Positions 1-9,793 are shown, numbered from the stretch's first letter. The stretch is DNA of 64,000 nucleotides from Halanaerobium saccharolyticum subsp. saccharolyticum DSM 6643 (GCF_000350165.1 NZ_CAUI01000023.1:248001-312000); one strand, 5' to 3'. Made by a program: numbers and translations. Notes: a model not told the origin generated them from the sequence alone.

Positions 1-397
1 CGGTACCAATAATTAAGTATGCATCCTCATCTGCATCTATGACATACCAGGCTTCATTTTTCCCAGACTCTCCCTGGTATTTTTCAGCATATTTGTCGTC
101 AGGATGAACTTGTATCGAAAGTTGTGCCTGTGCATCTATAAATTTAAGTAATAACGGAAATTCTTCAATTTCAATATCTTTCCCTAAAATTTGTTGTGGA
201 TACATTTCCGCTAATTCTTTTAAAGTTTTGCCAGCAAGCTTGCCATTTACCGCAACACTCATCTCAGATTCATGAGCAGATATATCCCAACTTTCACCTA
301 TTTTACCTTCGGGCATATCTTCTCTATAATTTTCAAATTTGCGTCCACCCCAGACTTTTTCTATATATTTATGATCAAATTTTAATGGATAAAACAT
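1..397 (-). CDS. manA: Mannose-6-phosphate isomerase, class I (3' truncated by window edge)
   Basis: Interconverts mannose-6-P and fructose-6-P in the cytoplasm. Translating the minus strand from the ATG at 397 gives an N-terminus beginning MFYPLKFDHKYIEKVWGGR, then GESWDISAH and the zinc-site segment SIQVHPDDKYAEKY, all typical of class I (cupin) phosphomannose isomerases. A good AGGAGG Shine-Dalgarno lies just upstream. Only about 132 residues are inside the window; the C-terminal half and stop codon lie beyond position 1. The FtsA-like gene ends 69 bp upstream in the same direction, so readthrough is possible. Confidence 0.9.
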   Translation of the reverse strand, partial: MFYPLKFDHKYIEKVWGGRKFENYREDMPEGKIGESWDISAHESEMSVAVNGKLAGKTLKELAEMYPQQILGKDIEIEEFPLLLKFIDAQAQLSIQVHPDDKYAEKYQGESGKNEAWYVIDADEDAYLIIGT

Positions 398-465
398 AAA
401 AATTCCTCCTATTGTGTTATTCTAATTTTTAAGCTTCTAGCTCTATTAAACTGGAAAATGAAAAT

Positions 466-2652
466 TCATGCATTTAGTTTAACCTTCAATTTATCGTCCT
501 CTTTTATTTTTGTTGCTAAATCAACACTCTCTCCATTTAATATTAGTTTCATTTTTTCTCGCATAGTTTCTGATATTTCATAATTTATATAATTGAATAC
601 TCCTTTTATTGTTAATGTTCTTGAAAAAGCCTTAATCTGATCTCCAGCTTGTATTTTATAATTTAAATCTTCTTTTTCTCCATTGATTTTTACTTCCCAA
701 ATCTGATCTGGCACATTTAACTCACTACCGTTAAAATAAAAACTAATTTCTTTATTACCTTTTTTTTGCAATAAACTTCTTATAGTTAAAAATCCATTTT
801 GCTGTTCTTCAATTTCCAATTTAATACCGTCTTGTAATGGTTCTTCTAAATTTATCTTTTTTTGTTCAGAGGTAATTAAATAATTAGATTTGCTAATTTC
901 TTCTTTTTGACCGTTATAAGTATATTCAATGCTTTCATTCTTTAGTTTTTCCGGTTGTAAATCCATAATTTGAGATAATCCATCTTTTATTGTCCTAGGT
1001 ACTTTGTATTCAATTTCAGCACCATCAATTAAATCTTGATCACTATTAACCAACTTTCCATTTTGTGTTATTCTTGTCCCTACCTTATTTTTAGTTCCAT
1101 TAAGATAAATAATATAATTAAATAAATCAGAATCTGGAATCACATCTCTAATTTTAGCTTCAGCATCAACTCCAGGTCTTCCAGGTTTAAAGCTGATTTT
1201 ATCACCATTATTTACTCTTTGCTTTAAACCAACTTTTTTACTATTAAGTAAAATCTCACCTGAAGTTCCCATTTCCCCTTTTATAATTTCAAGTTTGCCA
1301 TTTACAGTAGCTGTAATTCCCATCCCGGGGTGTGGACGAAACTGATCTAATTCAATATCTGCGGCTAACAAAGCATCTGACACTTTGGGTTGAGAAAGAG
1401 TTAATAAATTAATGCGCTCTCCATTGACCTCAACTTCTAAAAATACAGCCTTACTTTTAGTTTCGATAGTTGTTATAGCTATTCCAATTGGTGTTAAAGT
1501 TTGTATAGTATTTACTCCATTTATCTCTCCCTTAATGTTATCTAAATCTTCTCTTTTTCTTATTCCAATTCTATTTTTAATAATATCCATTTTTTTAGAA
1601 AATCTTTCTGTCAAACCAGGAGTTAAACTACCTCCGCCTATAAATATAACTGCTTGTGGCGGACTAGAATTAATTTCTAAAATCTTATCTGCAATAGATT
1701 TACTTAACTGATCCAATTCTTTTTCTATTGTTTTCAGAATTTCTTCTTTACTCAAATCTAAAGTTTCACCTAAAATTGTTTTTACTTCCAATCTGTCATT
1801 TCCATTTAGATTACACTTTAATTTCTCAGCATTATTGTAATCTACCAAAAAATTTTCTGATATAGTTTCAGTAATTTCATCACCCGCTATTGGTACCATT
1901 GCATAACCGGAAATAGATCCATTTTTAGTAATTGCAATATCAGAAGTTCCAGCACCAATATCTACCAAAGCCAAATTAAAATTAATCATTGCTTCAGGTA
2001 TAACAACATGTGAAGCAGCAATTGGTTCTAAGGTTAAATGTTCTACTTCTAAACCAACTCGATTTATGACAGACAACAAAGAGTCTATAACTATTCGAGG
2101 TAAAAAAGTTGCTACAAGTTCAACTTCTATGATTTTACCCCTTTGGCCTAAAAGATGACCAATTTCCATCCCATCCAGTCTATATTTGCGGACAGTATAA
2201 CCTACAAAATGATAATCTGTTTCATTTTTATTTTGTTTTTTCTGCTTTAAATTATTTTTAAATTCTGATATCGAATTTGAATTTTTTAATTTCTTTTGGG
2301 ATTGCTGAATAGCTTCCAATTCTAATGTTTTTAAATCCGCTTCTTCAATATATCTGCTTCTCTCTAATTTAATTTTATGAGTTTGCATTACTGTTTTTAG
2401 TGCTCTACCTGCAGCAGCAATTGCAACATTTTTTAAAGATAAACCAGATTTTTCTTCCAACTCTTTTTTTACTTCTGCTACAGAATCTGCCACTCGAGCT
2501 ACATTATGTATTTGACCATCAAGCATTGCTCTGGTTTGATGTTCACGCACAGCAGAATGGATAACATCATAATTATTTTCGTTTTTTTTAATTAATATAC
2601 CAATAATTGTTCTGGTGCCAATATCCAGAGCAAATGTGATCTCGTCAGTCAT
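466..2652 (-). CDS. FtsA/PilM-like actin-fold ATPase with long beta-grasp-like tail
   Basis: 728 residues. Residues 1-400 carry FtsA/PilM/MreB-type actin-fold motifs: FALDIGTRTIIGIL (phosphate 1), LVDIGAGTSDIAI (phosphate 2) and VIFIGGGSLTPGL (adenosine). This is much longer than cell-division FtsA (about 420). From about 410 to the end, a tail repeats a pattern of NG, a hydrophobic strand and a GD/DG turn (for example NSKKVGLKQRVNNGDKI and INGEKEDLNYKIQAGDQI), suggesting several tandem beta-grasp (ThiS/SLBB-like) modules. No membrane anchor or FtsA C-terminal amphipathic helix is visible. It has its own SD and is separated from the HD-GYP gene by a terminator. Role unknown; cell-envelope or pilus scaffolding is inference. 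Confidence 0.75.
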   Translation of the reverse strand: MTDEITFALDIGTRTIIGILIKKNENNYDVIHSAVREHQTRAMLDGQIHNVARVADSVAEVKKELEEKSGLSLKNVAIAAAGRALKTVMQTHKIKLERSRYIEEADLKTLELEAIQQSQKKLKNSNSISEFKNNLKQKKQNKNETDYHFVGYTVRKYRLDGMEIGHLLGQRGKIIEVELVATFLPRIVIDSLLSVINRVGLEVEHLTLEPIAASHVVIPEAMINFNLALVDIGAGTSDIAITKNGSISGYAMVPIAGDEITETISENFLVDYNNAEKLKCNLNGNDRLEVKTILGETLDLSKEEILKTIEKELDQLSKSIADKILEINSSPPQAVIFIGGGSLTPGLTERFSKKMDIIKNRIGIRKREDLDNIKGEINGVNTIQTLTPIGIAITTIETKSKAVFLEVEVNGERINLLTLSQPKVSDALLAADIELDQFRPHPGMGITATVNGKLEIIKGEMGTSGEILLNSKKVGLKQRVNNGDKISFKPGRPGVDAEAKIRDVIPDSDLFNYIIYLNGTKNKVGTRITQNGKLVNSDQDLIDGAEIEYKVPRTIKDGLSQIMDLQPEKLKNESIEYTYNGQKEEISKSNYLITSEQKKINLEEPLQDGIKLEIEEQQNGFLTIRSLLQKKGNKEISFYFNGSELNVPDQIWEVKINGEKEDLNYKIQAGDQIKAFSRTLTIKGVFNYINYEISETMREKMKLILNGESVDLATKIKEDDKLKVKLNA

Positions 2653-2778
2653 AATAGCTGCCTCCTATAAATATAAGTTAACTAAAATCATTAAAATTAA
2701 TTTTGCTACCTGCTAATTATATTCTATGTTAAAAACAATATCCCTTTAAAAATCTTAATCCAATATACATTGAAAATT

Positions 2779-2817
2779 TAAAAGCTATCTTTCTAAATAA
2801 ACAGAAAGATAGCTTTT
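2779..2817 (-). terminator. Long hairpin terminator after the HD-GYP gene
   Basis: A 15-bp nearly perfect inverted repeat (AAAGCTATCTTTCT and its complement, 8-nt loop) follows the HD-GYP stop at 2866 and precedes the FtsA-like start. The arm ends in AGCTTTT on both strands, so it may act in both directions. The remainder of the 2653-2865 gap is AT-rich and holds no ORF. Confidence 0.7.
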
Positions 2818-2865
2818 AATAAAAGAAAAGCATAGTAATATTTAATCTTATCAGAGCCTGAAAAA

Positions 2866-3921
2866 TCAAACAACAACCTTGATTATAGTAATATTCATAT
2901 GCTTTAAAAGATCTAATTTCTTATCAATCTCGTTTCCTTCATCATCTTCAATAAGTTTAATTACTGGTCTAGTTGGAAAACCAACATTTTGATCTTTTAC
3001 AATCCCTCTATGCCCACTGCTCAAAATAATCTCTGCTCCATTAGGATAAAATGAAATCTGTGGCAGAAATCTTTTAACTAAATGATAATCAAATAACTTC
3101 TCTGTATTATTTATAATATACTCTGCTGCCTTATAAGTTGGCCATTTATCTCTGTATACTCGATCACTAGTTAATGCATCAAAAACATCTGCAATTGCAG
3201 CTATCCTAGCAAATTCATGGATTTCATCACCTTTAATTCCTCGCGGATAGCCAGAGCCGTCTATTCTTTCGTGATGTGAATATACTACAATTCTTGATAA
3301 AGGACTAATAGAGTGGATTTGCTGTAAATAATTGAATCCTAATTCTGGATGGTTTTTAATTATTTGATATTCATGTTCTGTTAAACTATCAGATTTATTT
3401 ATTATTTCTTCAGGAATCAAGGTTTTACCTACATCATGAAGCATTCCTCCCATTCCTAATTTAAACAGATCATTTTTATTATAGCCCAGCATTTTACCTA
3501 AAGCAATACAAATAACACTTACATTTACTGAATGTTCATAAGTATAATTACTTGTGCTTTTCAAACTTACCAGGTTCAATAATACATCTTCGTTTAAAAC
3601 TAACTCATCTGTTATATCTTCAACCACATTTTTTAATTCTTTTGTATTAAGATCTAAAAAGCCTTTTTTTATTTTATCAAATGTATTTTCAACTATTTTT
3701 TTCCCTTTACGTCTGGTTCCATCTTTGATTGTTTGATTAATCTTGATATCATATGAATATTTGTCCTCTACATAAAGATGCTTAATCCCTATTTCTAAAA
3801 GTTTATCTTTATATTTATATAAATTTGTAACTCCTTTATTTAATAATATATTCCCATTTTCATAAATTGCTTTAGCTAATTTCATATCTTCTTTAATATT
3901 TTCTGTTAAAATCAAACGCAT
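2866..3921 (-). CDS. HD-GYP domain cyclic di-GMP phosphodiesterase
   Basis: 351 residues. Residues about 130-300 carry the HD-GYP signature: HSVNVSVICIALG, LHDVGKTLIP (HD), NHPELGF, and HHERIDGSGYP (the HHExxDGxGYP motif), followed by ARIAAIADVFDALTSDRVYR. The family hydrolyses c-di-GMP to pGpG/GMP. The N-terminal 120 residues are the alpha/beta region common in stand-alone HD-GYP proteins, with no recognisable sensor or membrane segment, so the protein should be cytoplasmic. It follows the PfkB gene by 38 bp. Together with the GGDEF protein at 39.6-40.6 kb and the c-di-GMP riboswitches at 61.6-61.8 kb it indicates an active c-di-GMP circuit. Confidence 0.9.
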   Translation of the reverse strand: MRLILTENIKEDMKLAKAIYENGNILLNKGVTNLYKYKDKLLEIGIKHLYVEDKYSYDIKINQTIKDGTRRKGKKIVENTFDKIKKGFLDLNTKELKNVVEDITDELVLNEDVLLNLVSLKSTSNYTYEHSVNVSVICIALGKMLGYNKNDLFKLGMGGMLHDVGKTLIPEEIINKSDSLTEHEYQIIKNHPELGFNYLQQIHSISPLSRIVVYSHHERIDGSGYPRGIKGDEIHEFARIAAIADVFDALTSDRVYRDKWPTYKAAEYIINNTEKLFDYHLVKRFLPQISFYPNGAEIILSSGHRGIVKDQNVGFPTRPVIKLIEDDEGNEIDKKLDLLKHMNITIIKVVV

Positions 3922-3959
3922 ATATCATAATCCTTCCCCTAAAGATTAACTAAAATATT

Positions 3960-4802
3960 TTATTCATGAACATTATTATATATCTTTACATCTTTTTTTC
4001 TTGGTTGAAAAACACCAAGACTCCCCTTGATTTTACAATATTTAGAAGCGGTTTTCAAGCCTTCATTTAGAGCCTTTTTATAATTGTTTTCGTCTTGAGT
4101 TAAAGAAGTTAAAAAAGCAGCAATAAATGCGTCGCCAGCACCTAAGGTATCAATGTTCTCTGTTTTAAGCGCTTTTTCTTTGATTATTTCATCTCCAATT
4201 TTCATTAAAATTTCATCTTTCCCTTGAGTTAAAATAGCAATTTCAACTCCTAATTTTGAGACCCAATTTAAAAATTCTTGAGGATCCTCTTCTCTTTTAC
4301 TTTTAGAGAAAAAAGCTATATCTACTTTTGGAATAATATCTTGAATATATTTTTTATTTCTAAGGTAAGAAAAATCAAAAGAAAGTTTAGTTTTATAATG
4401 AAGTTTTGGAAGATAATCTTCAAAATAGGCATATATATTACTGTGAACTATCTTCGAATTTTTAATTATTTCTAAAACATTTTTATTTATACTTAAATTT
4501 TTATAAACACCTTTATCAACTGCTTCAATCTGTGATTCTGCATCTTCTTTTTTGATAATAGAAACAGCATTTCTTCCTTTTCGAATGTCATTGACTGGGT
4601 ATGCTACTTTTTCTTTTTTTAGAGTATCATATAAAAATTTTGCATTTTCATCTGTACCAAAAACACCATAATATGCTGATTTAGCACCTAATCTTTTTGA
4701 AATTACAGCAACATTATAGGCACCACCACCTGCGTAAATATTTTTTTCTTCAGGATAATAGTCAGCAACATTATCTCCTACAGCAAATATATCGTAATTC
4801 AT
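3960..4802 (-). CDS. PfkB-family sugar kinase (fructoselysine-6-kinase-like)
   Basis: 280 residues, PfkB/ribokinase fold. The N-terminal glycine motif is AGGGAYNVAVISKRLGA and the C-terminal anion hole with catalytic Asp is DTLGAGDAFIAAF. It is shorter than ribokinase (about 305) and the layout MNYDIFAVGDNVADYYP...YAGGGAYN resembles FrlD-type fructosamine kinases; that substrate is inference because no deglycase is nearby. It starts behind GGGGAGGG and lies between the ECF S-component and HD-GYP genes on the same strand. Confidence 0.8.
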   Translation of the reverse strand: MNYDIFAVGDNVADYYPEEKNIYAGGGAYNVAVISKRLGAKSAYYGVFGTDENAKFLYDTLKKEKVAYPVNDIRKGRNAVSIIKKEDAESQIEAVDKGVYKNLSINKNVLEIIKNSKIVHSNIYAYFEDYLPKLHYKTKLSFDFSYLRNKKYIQDIIPKVDIAFFSKSKREEDPQEFLNWVSKLGVEIAILTQGKDEILMKIGDEIIKEKALKTENIDTLGAGDAFIAAFLTSLTQDENNYKKALNEGLKTASKYCKIKGSLGVFQPRKKDVKIYNNVHE

Positions 4803-4872
4803 TACTTTCCCTCCCCGTATAATATCTGTTAGTAATATTGAGATATATTACCATTAAATATGATAGTTTTAT

Positions 4873-5418
4873 CTAGTTTAATTTTCTATTCAAATCCGAA
4901 AATGCCTTAATTGGCTTTATTTTTTTAATAATTGGTGGAATAATTAATAATTGAATTACCATTCCAGGAATTCCAGTTACAAATGCGCCCTGCATAAAAG
5001 GAATAAACGGTGGATTAAAATTAAAAATAGGACCAACTGCTATTAAAGCCAGGCCATAAACAAAACGGCCAAAAATCATAGCTAAAATCAAGCTGATATA
5101 GATATTCTTTTGCCGCTTAGAATATATATAACCTGTGATTAATCCAAAAGCAGCTAACTCAAAAGCCATTAATACTGTAATTGGTGGCATTAAAGGAGGC
5201 ATCGCAAAAAGCAAGGTGCTGAGAAGCGGTGTTATAAACCCAACTAGCACCCCATATAACGGTCCTAAAATTAATCCTGTTAAAAATACAGGAATATGCA
5301 TCGGCGAAATTAAATTTCCTAATGTAGGACTACCAGCTAGATTAATTAGCCTTGGTAAAATAATTCCTAAAATTAATAAAAAACTTGCCCATACTAGTTT
5401 TCTTGTCTCATTCTTCAA
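4873..5418 (-). CDS. ECF transporter S component (vitamin/cofactor uptake)
   Basis: About 181 residues with 5-6 hydrophobic helices. GNLISPMHIPVFLTGLILGP is the signature of a large ECF S-component family whose members bind small vitamins or precursors and share the EcfA/EcfT energising module; the ligand cannot be told from sequence alone. The reading frame also has an ATG at 5436 without an SD. GGAG followed 8 nt later by a TTG at 5418 is the better start and gives MKNETRKLVW. It begins immediately after the M48 peptidase gene (about 26 bp), so the two are probably cotranscribed. Confidence 0.75.
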   Translation of the reverse strand: MKNETRKLVWASFLLILGIILPRLINLAGSPTLGNLISPMHIPVFLTGLILGPLYGVLVGFITPLLSTLLFAMPPLMPPITVLMAFELAAFGLITGYIYSKRQKNIYISLILAMIFGRFVYGLALIAVGPIFNFNPPFIPFMQGAFVTGIPGMVIQLLIIPPIIKKIKPIKAFSDLNRKLN

Positions 5419-5444
5419 AGTACCCACTCCAATCATTTATCTAA

Positions 5445-6701
5445 TTATTGAAATCTTATTGTCTGAATAAGTCTGTCAATTAATTTCGTTTGCTGATTCT
5501 GTTTGGCTCTATTAATTTCAAATCTTAATTTTAAGAGCTGCTGTTCATTTTTTTCGCTAATAAAATATTCAAAAAACAATTGATTGTCTTGAATAATTTC
5601 TATTTGATAAATATCTAATTTTTTGTTTTCAATATTATTTTTCTTAACTTTAGCTCCATTTTCTTCTGCAGTTATAGCTGTATAAATAAATTGTTTTTTT
5701 GCTGTTTGCATAAAAGTTTTTTGACTTAAATCTTCTAATTGGATGCCTCCACTAAGGTTATCTGCTTCTATATTGTATTTAAATACAACTTCTTTTTGCA
5801 AGACTTTTTCTTTTTTTAATGTCCATTCTTTAGGATAAGAAAATAAAATATTATGCTCTTTAAAAACATTATCTAAATTAACAGTCAAATCTTCCTGACT
5901 GTTTTCTTGATTAGTAGTCTTTTGATTTGCTTCATTTATTTCTCTGCTTTCTTCTTTATTCTTAACAGTTGATTTTGATTTTTTCTCAGCTATATATTCA
6001 CGCAGATAATCAATTCTACTGTCTGGTATAGGATGTGTTTGAGTAAATTCTAATAATTTTACATTATGACTGTTTTCTTTAAAAATTTTCATTAATTCTA
6101 TTAATCCATCTGGATCATAACCACTTCTCAACATCAAATCAACAGCATAAATATCTGATTCCTGCTCCTGTTCTCTCGAGTAGCCATTTGCTATTAAGTT
6201 TTGAGCAATATTAGTCATTAATTGATAATCATTTTCTGTAAAATGATTAAATAATATATTTAAAATTGATAAACTCATATTTCTTTCTAAGTCTTCTGTT
6301 AAATGTTCCTCGACAGCATGCCCCATCTCATGTGCAACTAATCCAGCCAACTGATCTTCAGTCTTTAATTTTTGTAAAAGTCCTTCAAACAACATTATAT
6401 TCCCATCACCTATATAATAAGCATTAATAAGCTTATCATCAATATGATGAAGTTTGAATTCTTCATTTTTAAACTTTCTATTTATAATATTCGCTTCTAG
6501 TTTTTTTAGAGTCTTATATTCCAGACTTTGTTGATCAAATTCAGTTATTTCATATTCCTCTTCTAAATTTTTATATAATTTCGAAGCAACATCTTTCTCA
6601 TAATTAGAAAAGGCTGCTGTTGAAAGACTTAAAAATACTAATAAGAATAAAGTTATAATTAGTGTGAATAGTTTTTTTGAAGTTAAATTTAATTTTTTCA
6701 A
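5445..6701 (-). CDS. Secreted/membrane M48-family metalloprotease
   Basis: About 418 residues from the preferred TTG start at 6701 (SD GGAGG, 7-nt spacing; an in-frame ATG at 6761 lacks an SD). An N-terminal hydrophobic signal or anchor (FTLIITLFLLVFLSLSTAAF) is followed by the zinc site GLVAHEMGHAVEEHL (HExxH) and the third-ligand region EQEQESDIYAVDLM. TQTHPIPDSRIDYL is typical of BepA/YfgC-like M48 proteases. The C-terminal 150 residues are a separate alpha/beta region, probably a PsbP-like or binding module. A role in extracytoplasmic protein quality control is inference. Confidence 0.85.
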   Translation of the reverse strand: MKKLNLTSKKLFTLIITLFLLVFLSLSTAAFSNYEKDVASKLYKNLEEEYEITEFDQQSLEYKTLKKLEANIINRKFKNEEFKLHHIDDKLINAYYIGDGNIMLFEGLLQKLKTEDQLAGLVAHEMGHAVEEHLTEDLERNMSLSILNILFNHFTENDYQLMTNIAQNLIANGYSREQEQESDIYAVDLMLRSGYDPDGLIELMKIFKENSHNVKLLEFTQTHPIPDSRIDYLREYIAEKKSKSTVKNKEESREINEANQKTTNQENSQEDLTVNLDNVFKEHNILFSYPKEWTLKKEKVLQKEVVFKYNIEADNLSGGIQLEDLSQKTFMQTAKKQFIYTAITAEENGAKVKKNNIENKKLDIYQIEIIQDNQLFFEYFISEKNEQQLLKLRFEINRAKQNQQTKLIDRLIQTIRFQ

Positions 6702-6761
6702 CCCTATTCCTCCAATCTTTAGCTTTTTTAATATATATTTATTGTAATACTTTTTTTGCAA

Positions 6762-6809
6762 AAATAAAACCCCTAATTTAGAATTACTTAAAAAACTAAA
6801 AAAGGGGTT
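6762..6809 (-). terminator. Terminator of the argGH operon
   Basis: Downstream of argH on the minus strand, AACCCCT pairs with AGGGGTT across an AT-rich loop and is followed by TTTTATTTTT. It sits between the argH stop and the start of the M48 peptidase gene. Confidence 0.75.
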
Positions 6810-6824
6810 AAGATAAAATTTGTT

Positions 6825-8231
6825 TTATTTATCTGTTAAAAATTCTTTTTCTTTATTTATTACTCTTTTACTTTCTTCAAAAGCTGGGCCACCCTTAGTG
6901 GAATGAGAATTAACAGCAGCTTCCACTGAAAGTTTTTCTTTTAACTCTTCTGCATCAATATCCAGATATTCACCTAAAATTTCGTCCCAATCCTGCTGCT
7001 GCAGCTGATCAAGTTCTTTTTCTTTTTTGGAAGCAAATAAGACTGCTTCTCCTACAATTTGATGTGCCTGACGAAATGGGATTTCATTTGCTGCCAGATA
7101 ATCAGCCAACTCCGTTGCATTGAGAAATCCAGTTGCTGCAGCTTTTTTCATAGCTTTTTCTTTAACAGTCATGGTTTTTAACATTTCAGGATATAGTTCT
7201 AAAATAATTTTAACTGTCTTAACACTATCAAAAAGACCTTCTTTATCCTCCTGCAAATCCTTATTATAGGCTAAAGGCAGACCTTTAATTGTGTACATCA
7301 ACTGATTTAAGCTGCCAATAACTCGACCAGTTTTTCCCCGCACTAATTCTGCTAAATCTGGATTTTTCTTTTGCGGCATAATTGAACTGCCAGTTGTGTA
7401 CTGATCAGCAAGTTCAATAAAAGAAAATTCTTTTGAATTCCATAAAATTATTTCTTCACTTAAACGGCTTAAATGAAGCATTAAATTAGAAGCCACAGCC
7501 AGAAACTCTAAAACGAAATCGCGATCACTAACTCCATCCATTGAGTTTTCGCAGGCTCTATCAAAGCCCAGTTCTTTAGCTGTAAAATCTCGATCTAAGT
7601 TAAAAGAACTACCAGCCAGTGCCCCTGCTCCCAGAGGAGAGACATTGATTCTTTTTAAAGCATCCTGAAAACGCTCATAATCACGCTTTAACTTAAAATA
7701 ATAAGCTAACAGATGGTGGCCAAAGGTTAAAGCCTGAGCTCGCTGCAGATGAGTATAGCCAGGCATTACAGTTTTAATATGTTCCTCAGCTAAATCTAAA
7801 ATAATCTGCATAAAGTTTATAGTCAAATCCATAATTTGCTCAGTCTGATCTCGTAGATATAATCTCAAATCAACAGCCACCTGATCATTACGACTGCGAC
7901 CTGTATGCAGTTTACCACCAATTTCTCCAATTTCAGCAGTCAATCGAGCCTCAACCAAACTATGAATATCCTCTGCTTCATTGAAATCAAAGTTCCCAGC
8001 TTTTAATTCAGCTTCTAAATTATTTTTTACTCTGTTTAAACCTTCAGTAATTTTTTCAACCTCAGCCTCACTTAAAATATTCTGTTTGCCTAACATTTTA
8101 ACATGAGCTAAACTGCCTTTTATATCATATTCCATTAAATTAATATCAAAAGGAAGAGAAGCATTAAACTGTTCCATTAACTCAGAAGTATTTGCTTCAA
8201 ATCTTCCTCCCCATAATTTGCTTTTTGCCAT
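6825..8231 (-). CDS. argH: Argininosuccinate lyase
   Basis: Cleaves argininosuccinate to arginine and fumarate, the last step of arginine synthesis. 468 residues, the usual length. It begins with KLWGGRFE and contains the superfamily signature GSSIMPQKKNPD, the TGRSRNDQV substrate loop and the HTGRSRND region. It starts 3 bp after the argG stop with an in-frame SD in the 3' end of argG, so it is translationally linked to argG. Controlled by the T-box upstream of argG. Confidence 0.97.
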   Translation of the reverse strand: MAKSKLWGGRFEANTSELMEQFNASLPFDINLMEYDIKGSLAHVKMLGKQNILSEAEVEKITEGLNRVKNNLEAELKAGNFDFNEAEDIHSLVEARLTAEIGEIGGKLHTGRSRNDQVAVDLRLYLRDQTEQIMDLTINFMQIILDLAEEHIKTVMPGYTHLQRAQALTFGHHLLAYYFKLKRDYERFQDALKRINVSPLGAGALAGSSFNLDRDFTAKELGFDRACENSMDGVSDRDFVLEFLAVASNLMLHLSRLSEEIILWNSKEFSFIELADQYTTGSSIMPQKKNPDLAELVRGKTGRVIGSLNQLMYTIKGLPLAYNKDLQEDKEGLFDSVKTVKIILELYPEMLKTMTVKEKAMKKAAATGFLNATELADYLAANEIPFRQAHQIVGEAVLFASKKEKELDQLQQQDWDEILGEYLDIDAEELKEKLSVEAAVNSHSTKGGPAFEESKRVINKEKEFLTDK

Positions 8232-8234
8232 CTT

Positions 8235-9446
8235 TTATTCTTCTCTCTTTTTCTTGTTAGCAACCTGTACAGGTAAAGCCCAAAGATTAATAAATCCAGG
8301 CGCGGCTTTATGATCAAAATTATCACTTTCATCATAAGTAGCAAGTCCGTGATCATATAATGAATACTCTGATTTTCTACCAGCTAGAGTACAGCTTGCT
8401 TTATATAATTTGACTTTAACTGTACCGGTAACTGTCTGCTGAGACTTATCAACAAAAGCATCCAAAGCATCTCTTAAGGGGGAGAACCAAAGACCATTAT
8501 AGGTTAATTCTGCATATTTTGCTGACATTTCTGCTTTATAGTTTTTAGTATCTCGATCTAGAGTCAAATCTTCTAGAGCTTTATGAGCTTTTATTAAAAT
8601 TTCACCGGCTGGGGCTTCATAAATCTCTCTAGATTTAATACCAACCAGTCTATCTTCTAACATATCAATTCTACCAACACCATATTCAGAACCCATTTCA
8701 TTTAATTTTTCAACAAGATCAATCGGCGCCATTTTTTCTCCATCAATTGCTACTGGAATACCTTTTTCAAAATCTATAGTAATATATTTAGGCTTATCTG
8801 GAGTATCATCTACATCCTTAGTCCACTGATAAGCATCTGCAGGTGGTTCAGCCCAGGGATCTTCTAAAATTCCGCATTCTATACTAATACCCCATAAGTT
8901 CTGGTCGATACTGTAAGGACTGTCTTTAGTTGCCTTAACAGGAATCCCATTTGCCTCTGCATATTCGATTTCTGCATCTCTAGAAACGAATTCCCAGTCT
9001 CTTAAAGGTGCAATGATTTTCATTTCTGGAGCCAGAGCTTTAAAAGAAACCTCAAATCTTACCTGGTCATTCCCCTTACCTGTACAGCCATGAGCTAAAG
9101 CATCCACACCTTCTTTTTGAGCAATCTCAACCATTCTTTTAGAAATCAGAGGACGTGCCAGTGCTGTAGCTAAAGGATACTTTTCTTGATACATTGCATT
9201 AACTTTTAAGGCTGGATAAACATAATCTGTAATAAATTCTTCTCTAATATCATCAATATAGGCTTTAGAAGCACCTGTAGCCATAGCCTTTTCCTCTACA
9301 GCATCCCAGTCCTGAGGCTGTCCTAAATGAGCGGTATAAGTAATAATTTCTGCATCATATTTATCCTGCAGCCACTTAATCGCCACTGAAGTATCGAGTC
9401 CACCTGAATACGCCAATAAAATTTTCTTAATTTCTTTTTCTGCCAT
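8235..9446 (-). CDS. argG: Argininosuccinate synthase
   Basis: Condenses citrulline and aspartate using ATP. 403 residues, standard length. The P-loop-like ATP pyrophosphatase motif LLAYSGGLDTSVAIKWL is near the N-terminus, followed by HGCTGKGNDQVRFE and SPYSIDQNLWG. It starts with ATG behind AGGAGG. A T-box leader with arginine-type specifier precedes it. No carbamoyltransferase or other arg genes are in this window. Confidence 0.97.
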   Translation of the reverse strand: MAEKEIKKILLAYSGGLDTSVAIKWLQDKYDAEIITYTAHLGQPQDWDAVEEKAMATGASKAYIDDIREEFITDYVYPALKVNAMYQEKYPLATALARPLISKRMVEIAQKEGVDALAHGCTGKGNDQVRFEVSFKALAPEMKIIAPLRDWEFVSRDAEIEYAEANGIPVKATKDSPYSIDQNLWGISIECGILEDPWAEPPADAYQWTKDVDDTPDKPKYITIDFEKGIPVAIDGEKMAPIDLVEKLNEMGSEYGVGRIDMLEDRLVGIKSREIYEAPAGEILIKAHKALEDLTLDRDTKNYKAEMSAKYAELTYNGLWFSPLRDALDAFVDKSQQTVTGTVKVKLYKASCTLAGRKSEYSLYDHGLATYDESDNFDHKAAPGFINLWALPVQVANKKKREE

Positions 9447-9551
9447 TTTTAAAATTCCTCCTTATATTTTCTGCTATCTTTTAAACCTCAATAAAGCTCA
9501 ACAATGCTTAATTAAATATGTATTTCAGCAAAAAATGCTGAAAATAACAAA

Positions 9552-9780
9552 AACCCACCTCTATAATATAGAGACAGGTTAAGATCCGTGGTACCACTCT
9601 GATTGATAAAAAATTATCCACTTTCAGTTAATTTAACGCAATTCTACGTTTTTTCCTACTTGATTTCAGAAAAAAACCTTCCAGATGCGCTTCAGAAATT
9701 AGTTTTGCTCGAGCTCTCACCATCCTCGATTCGCTGACCCCACTAAAATTCTTACTCTTCTGTTCACAGGTTTTATATTG
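9552..9780 (-). promoter_or_regulatory. T-box riboswitch, arginine-type specifier, upstream of argGH
   Basis: The leader RNA contains the distal Stem I GGATGGTGAGAGCTC region, the T-box core AGTGGTACCACGG (revcomp of about 9587-9599) and a terminator stem AACCTGTCTCTA/TAGAGGTGGGTT at 9552-9580 followed by a T run. In Stem I the 3' strand reads CTGAAG-CGC-ATCTGG. CGC, at 9889 minus 200 (9689-9687), is an Arg codon followed by the conserved A, so uncharged tRNA-Arg is the expected ligand. Uncharged tRNA would favour the antiterminator and turn on argGH. The alternative frame (GCG, Ala) fits neither the spacing nor the downstream genes. Confidence 0.88.
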
Positions 9781-9793
9781 ATTATTTTTCTGT

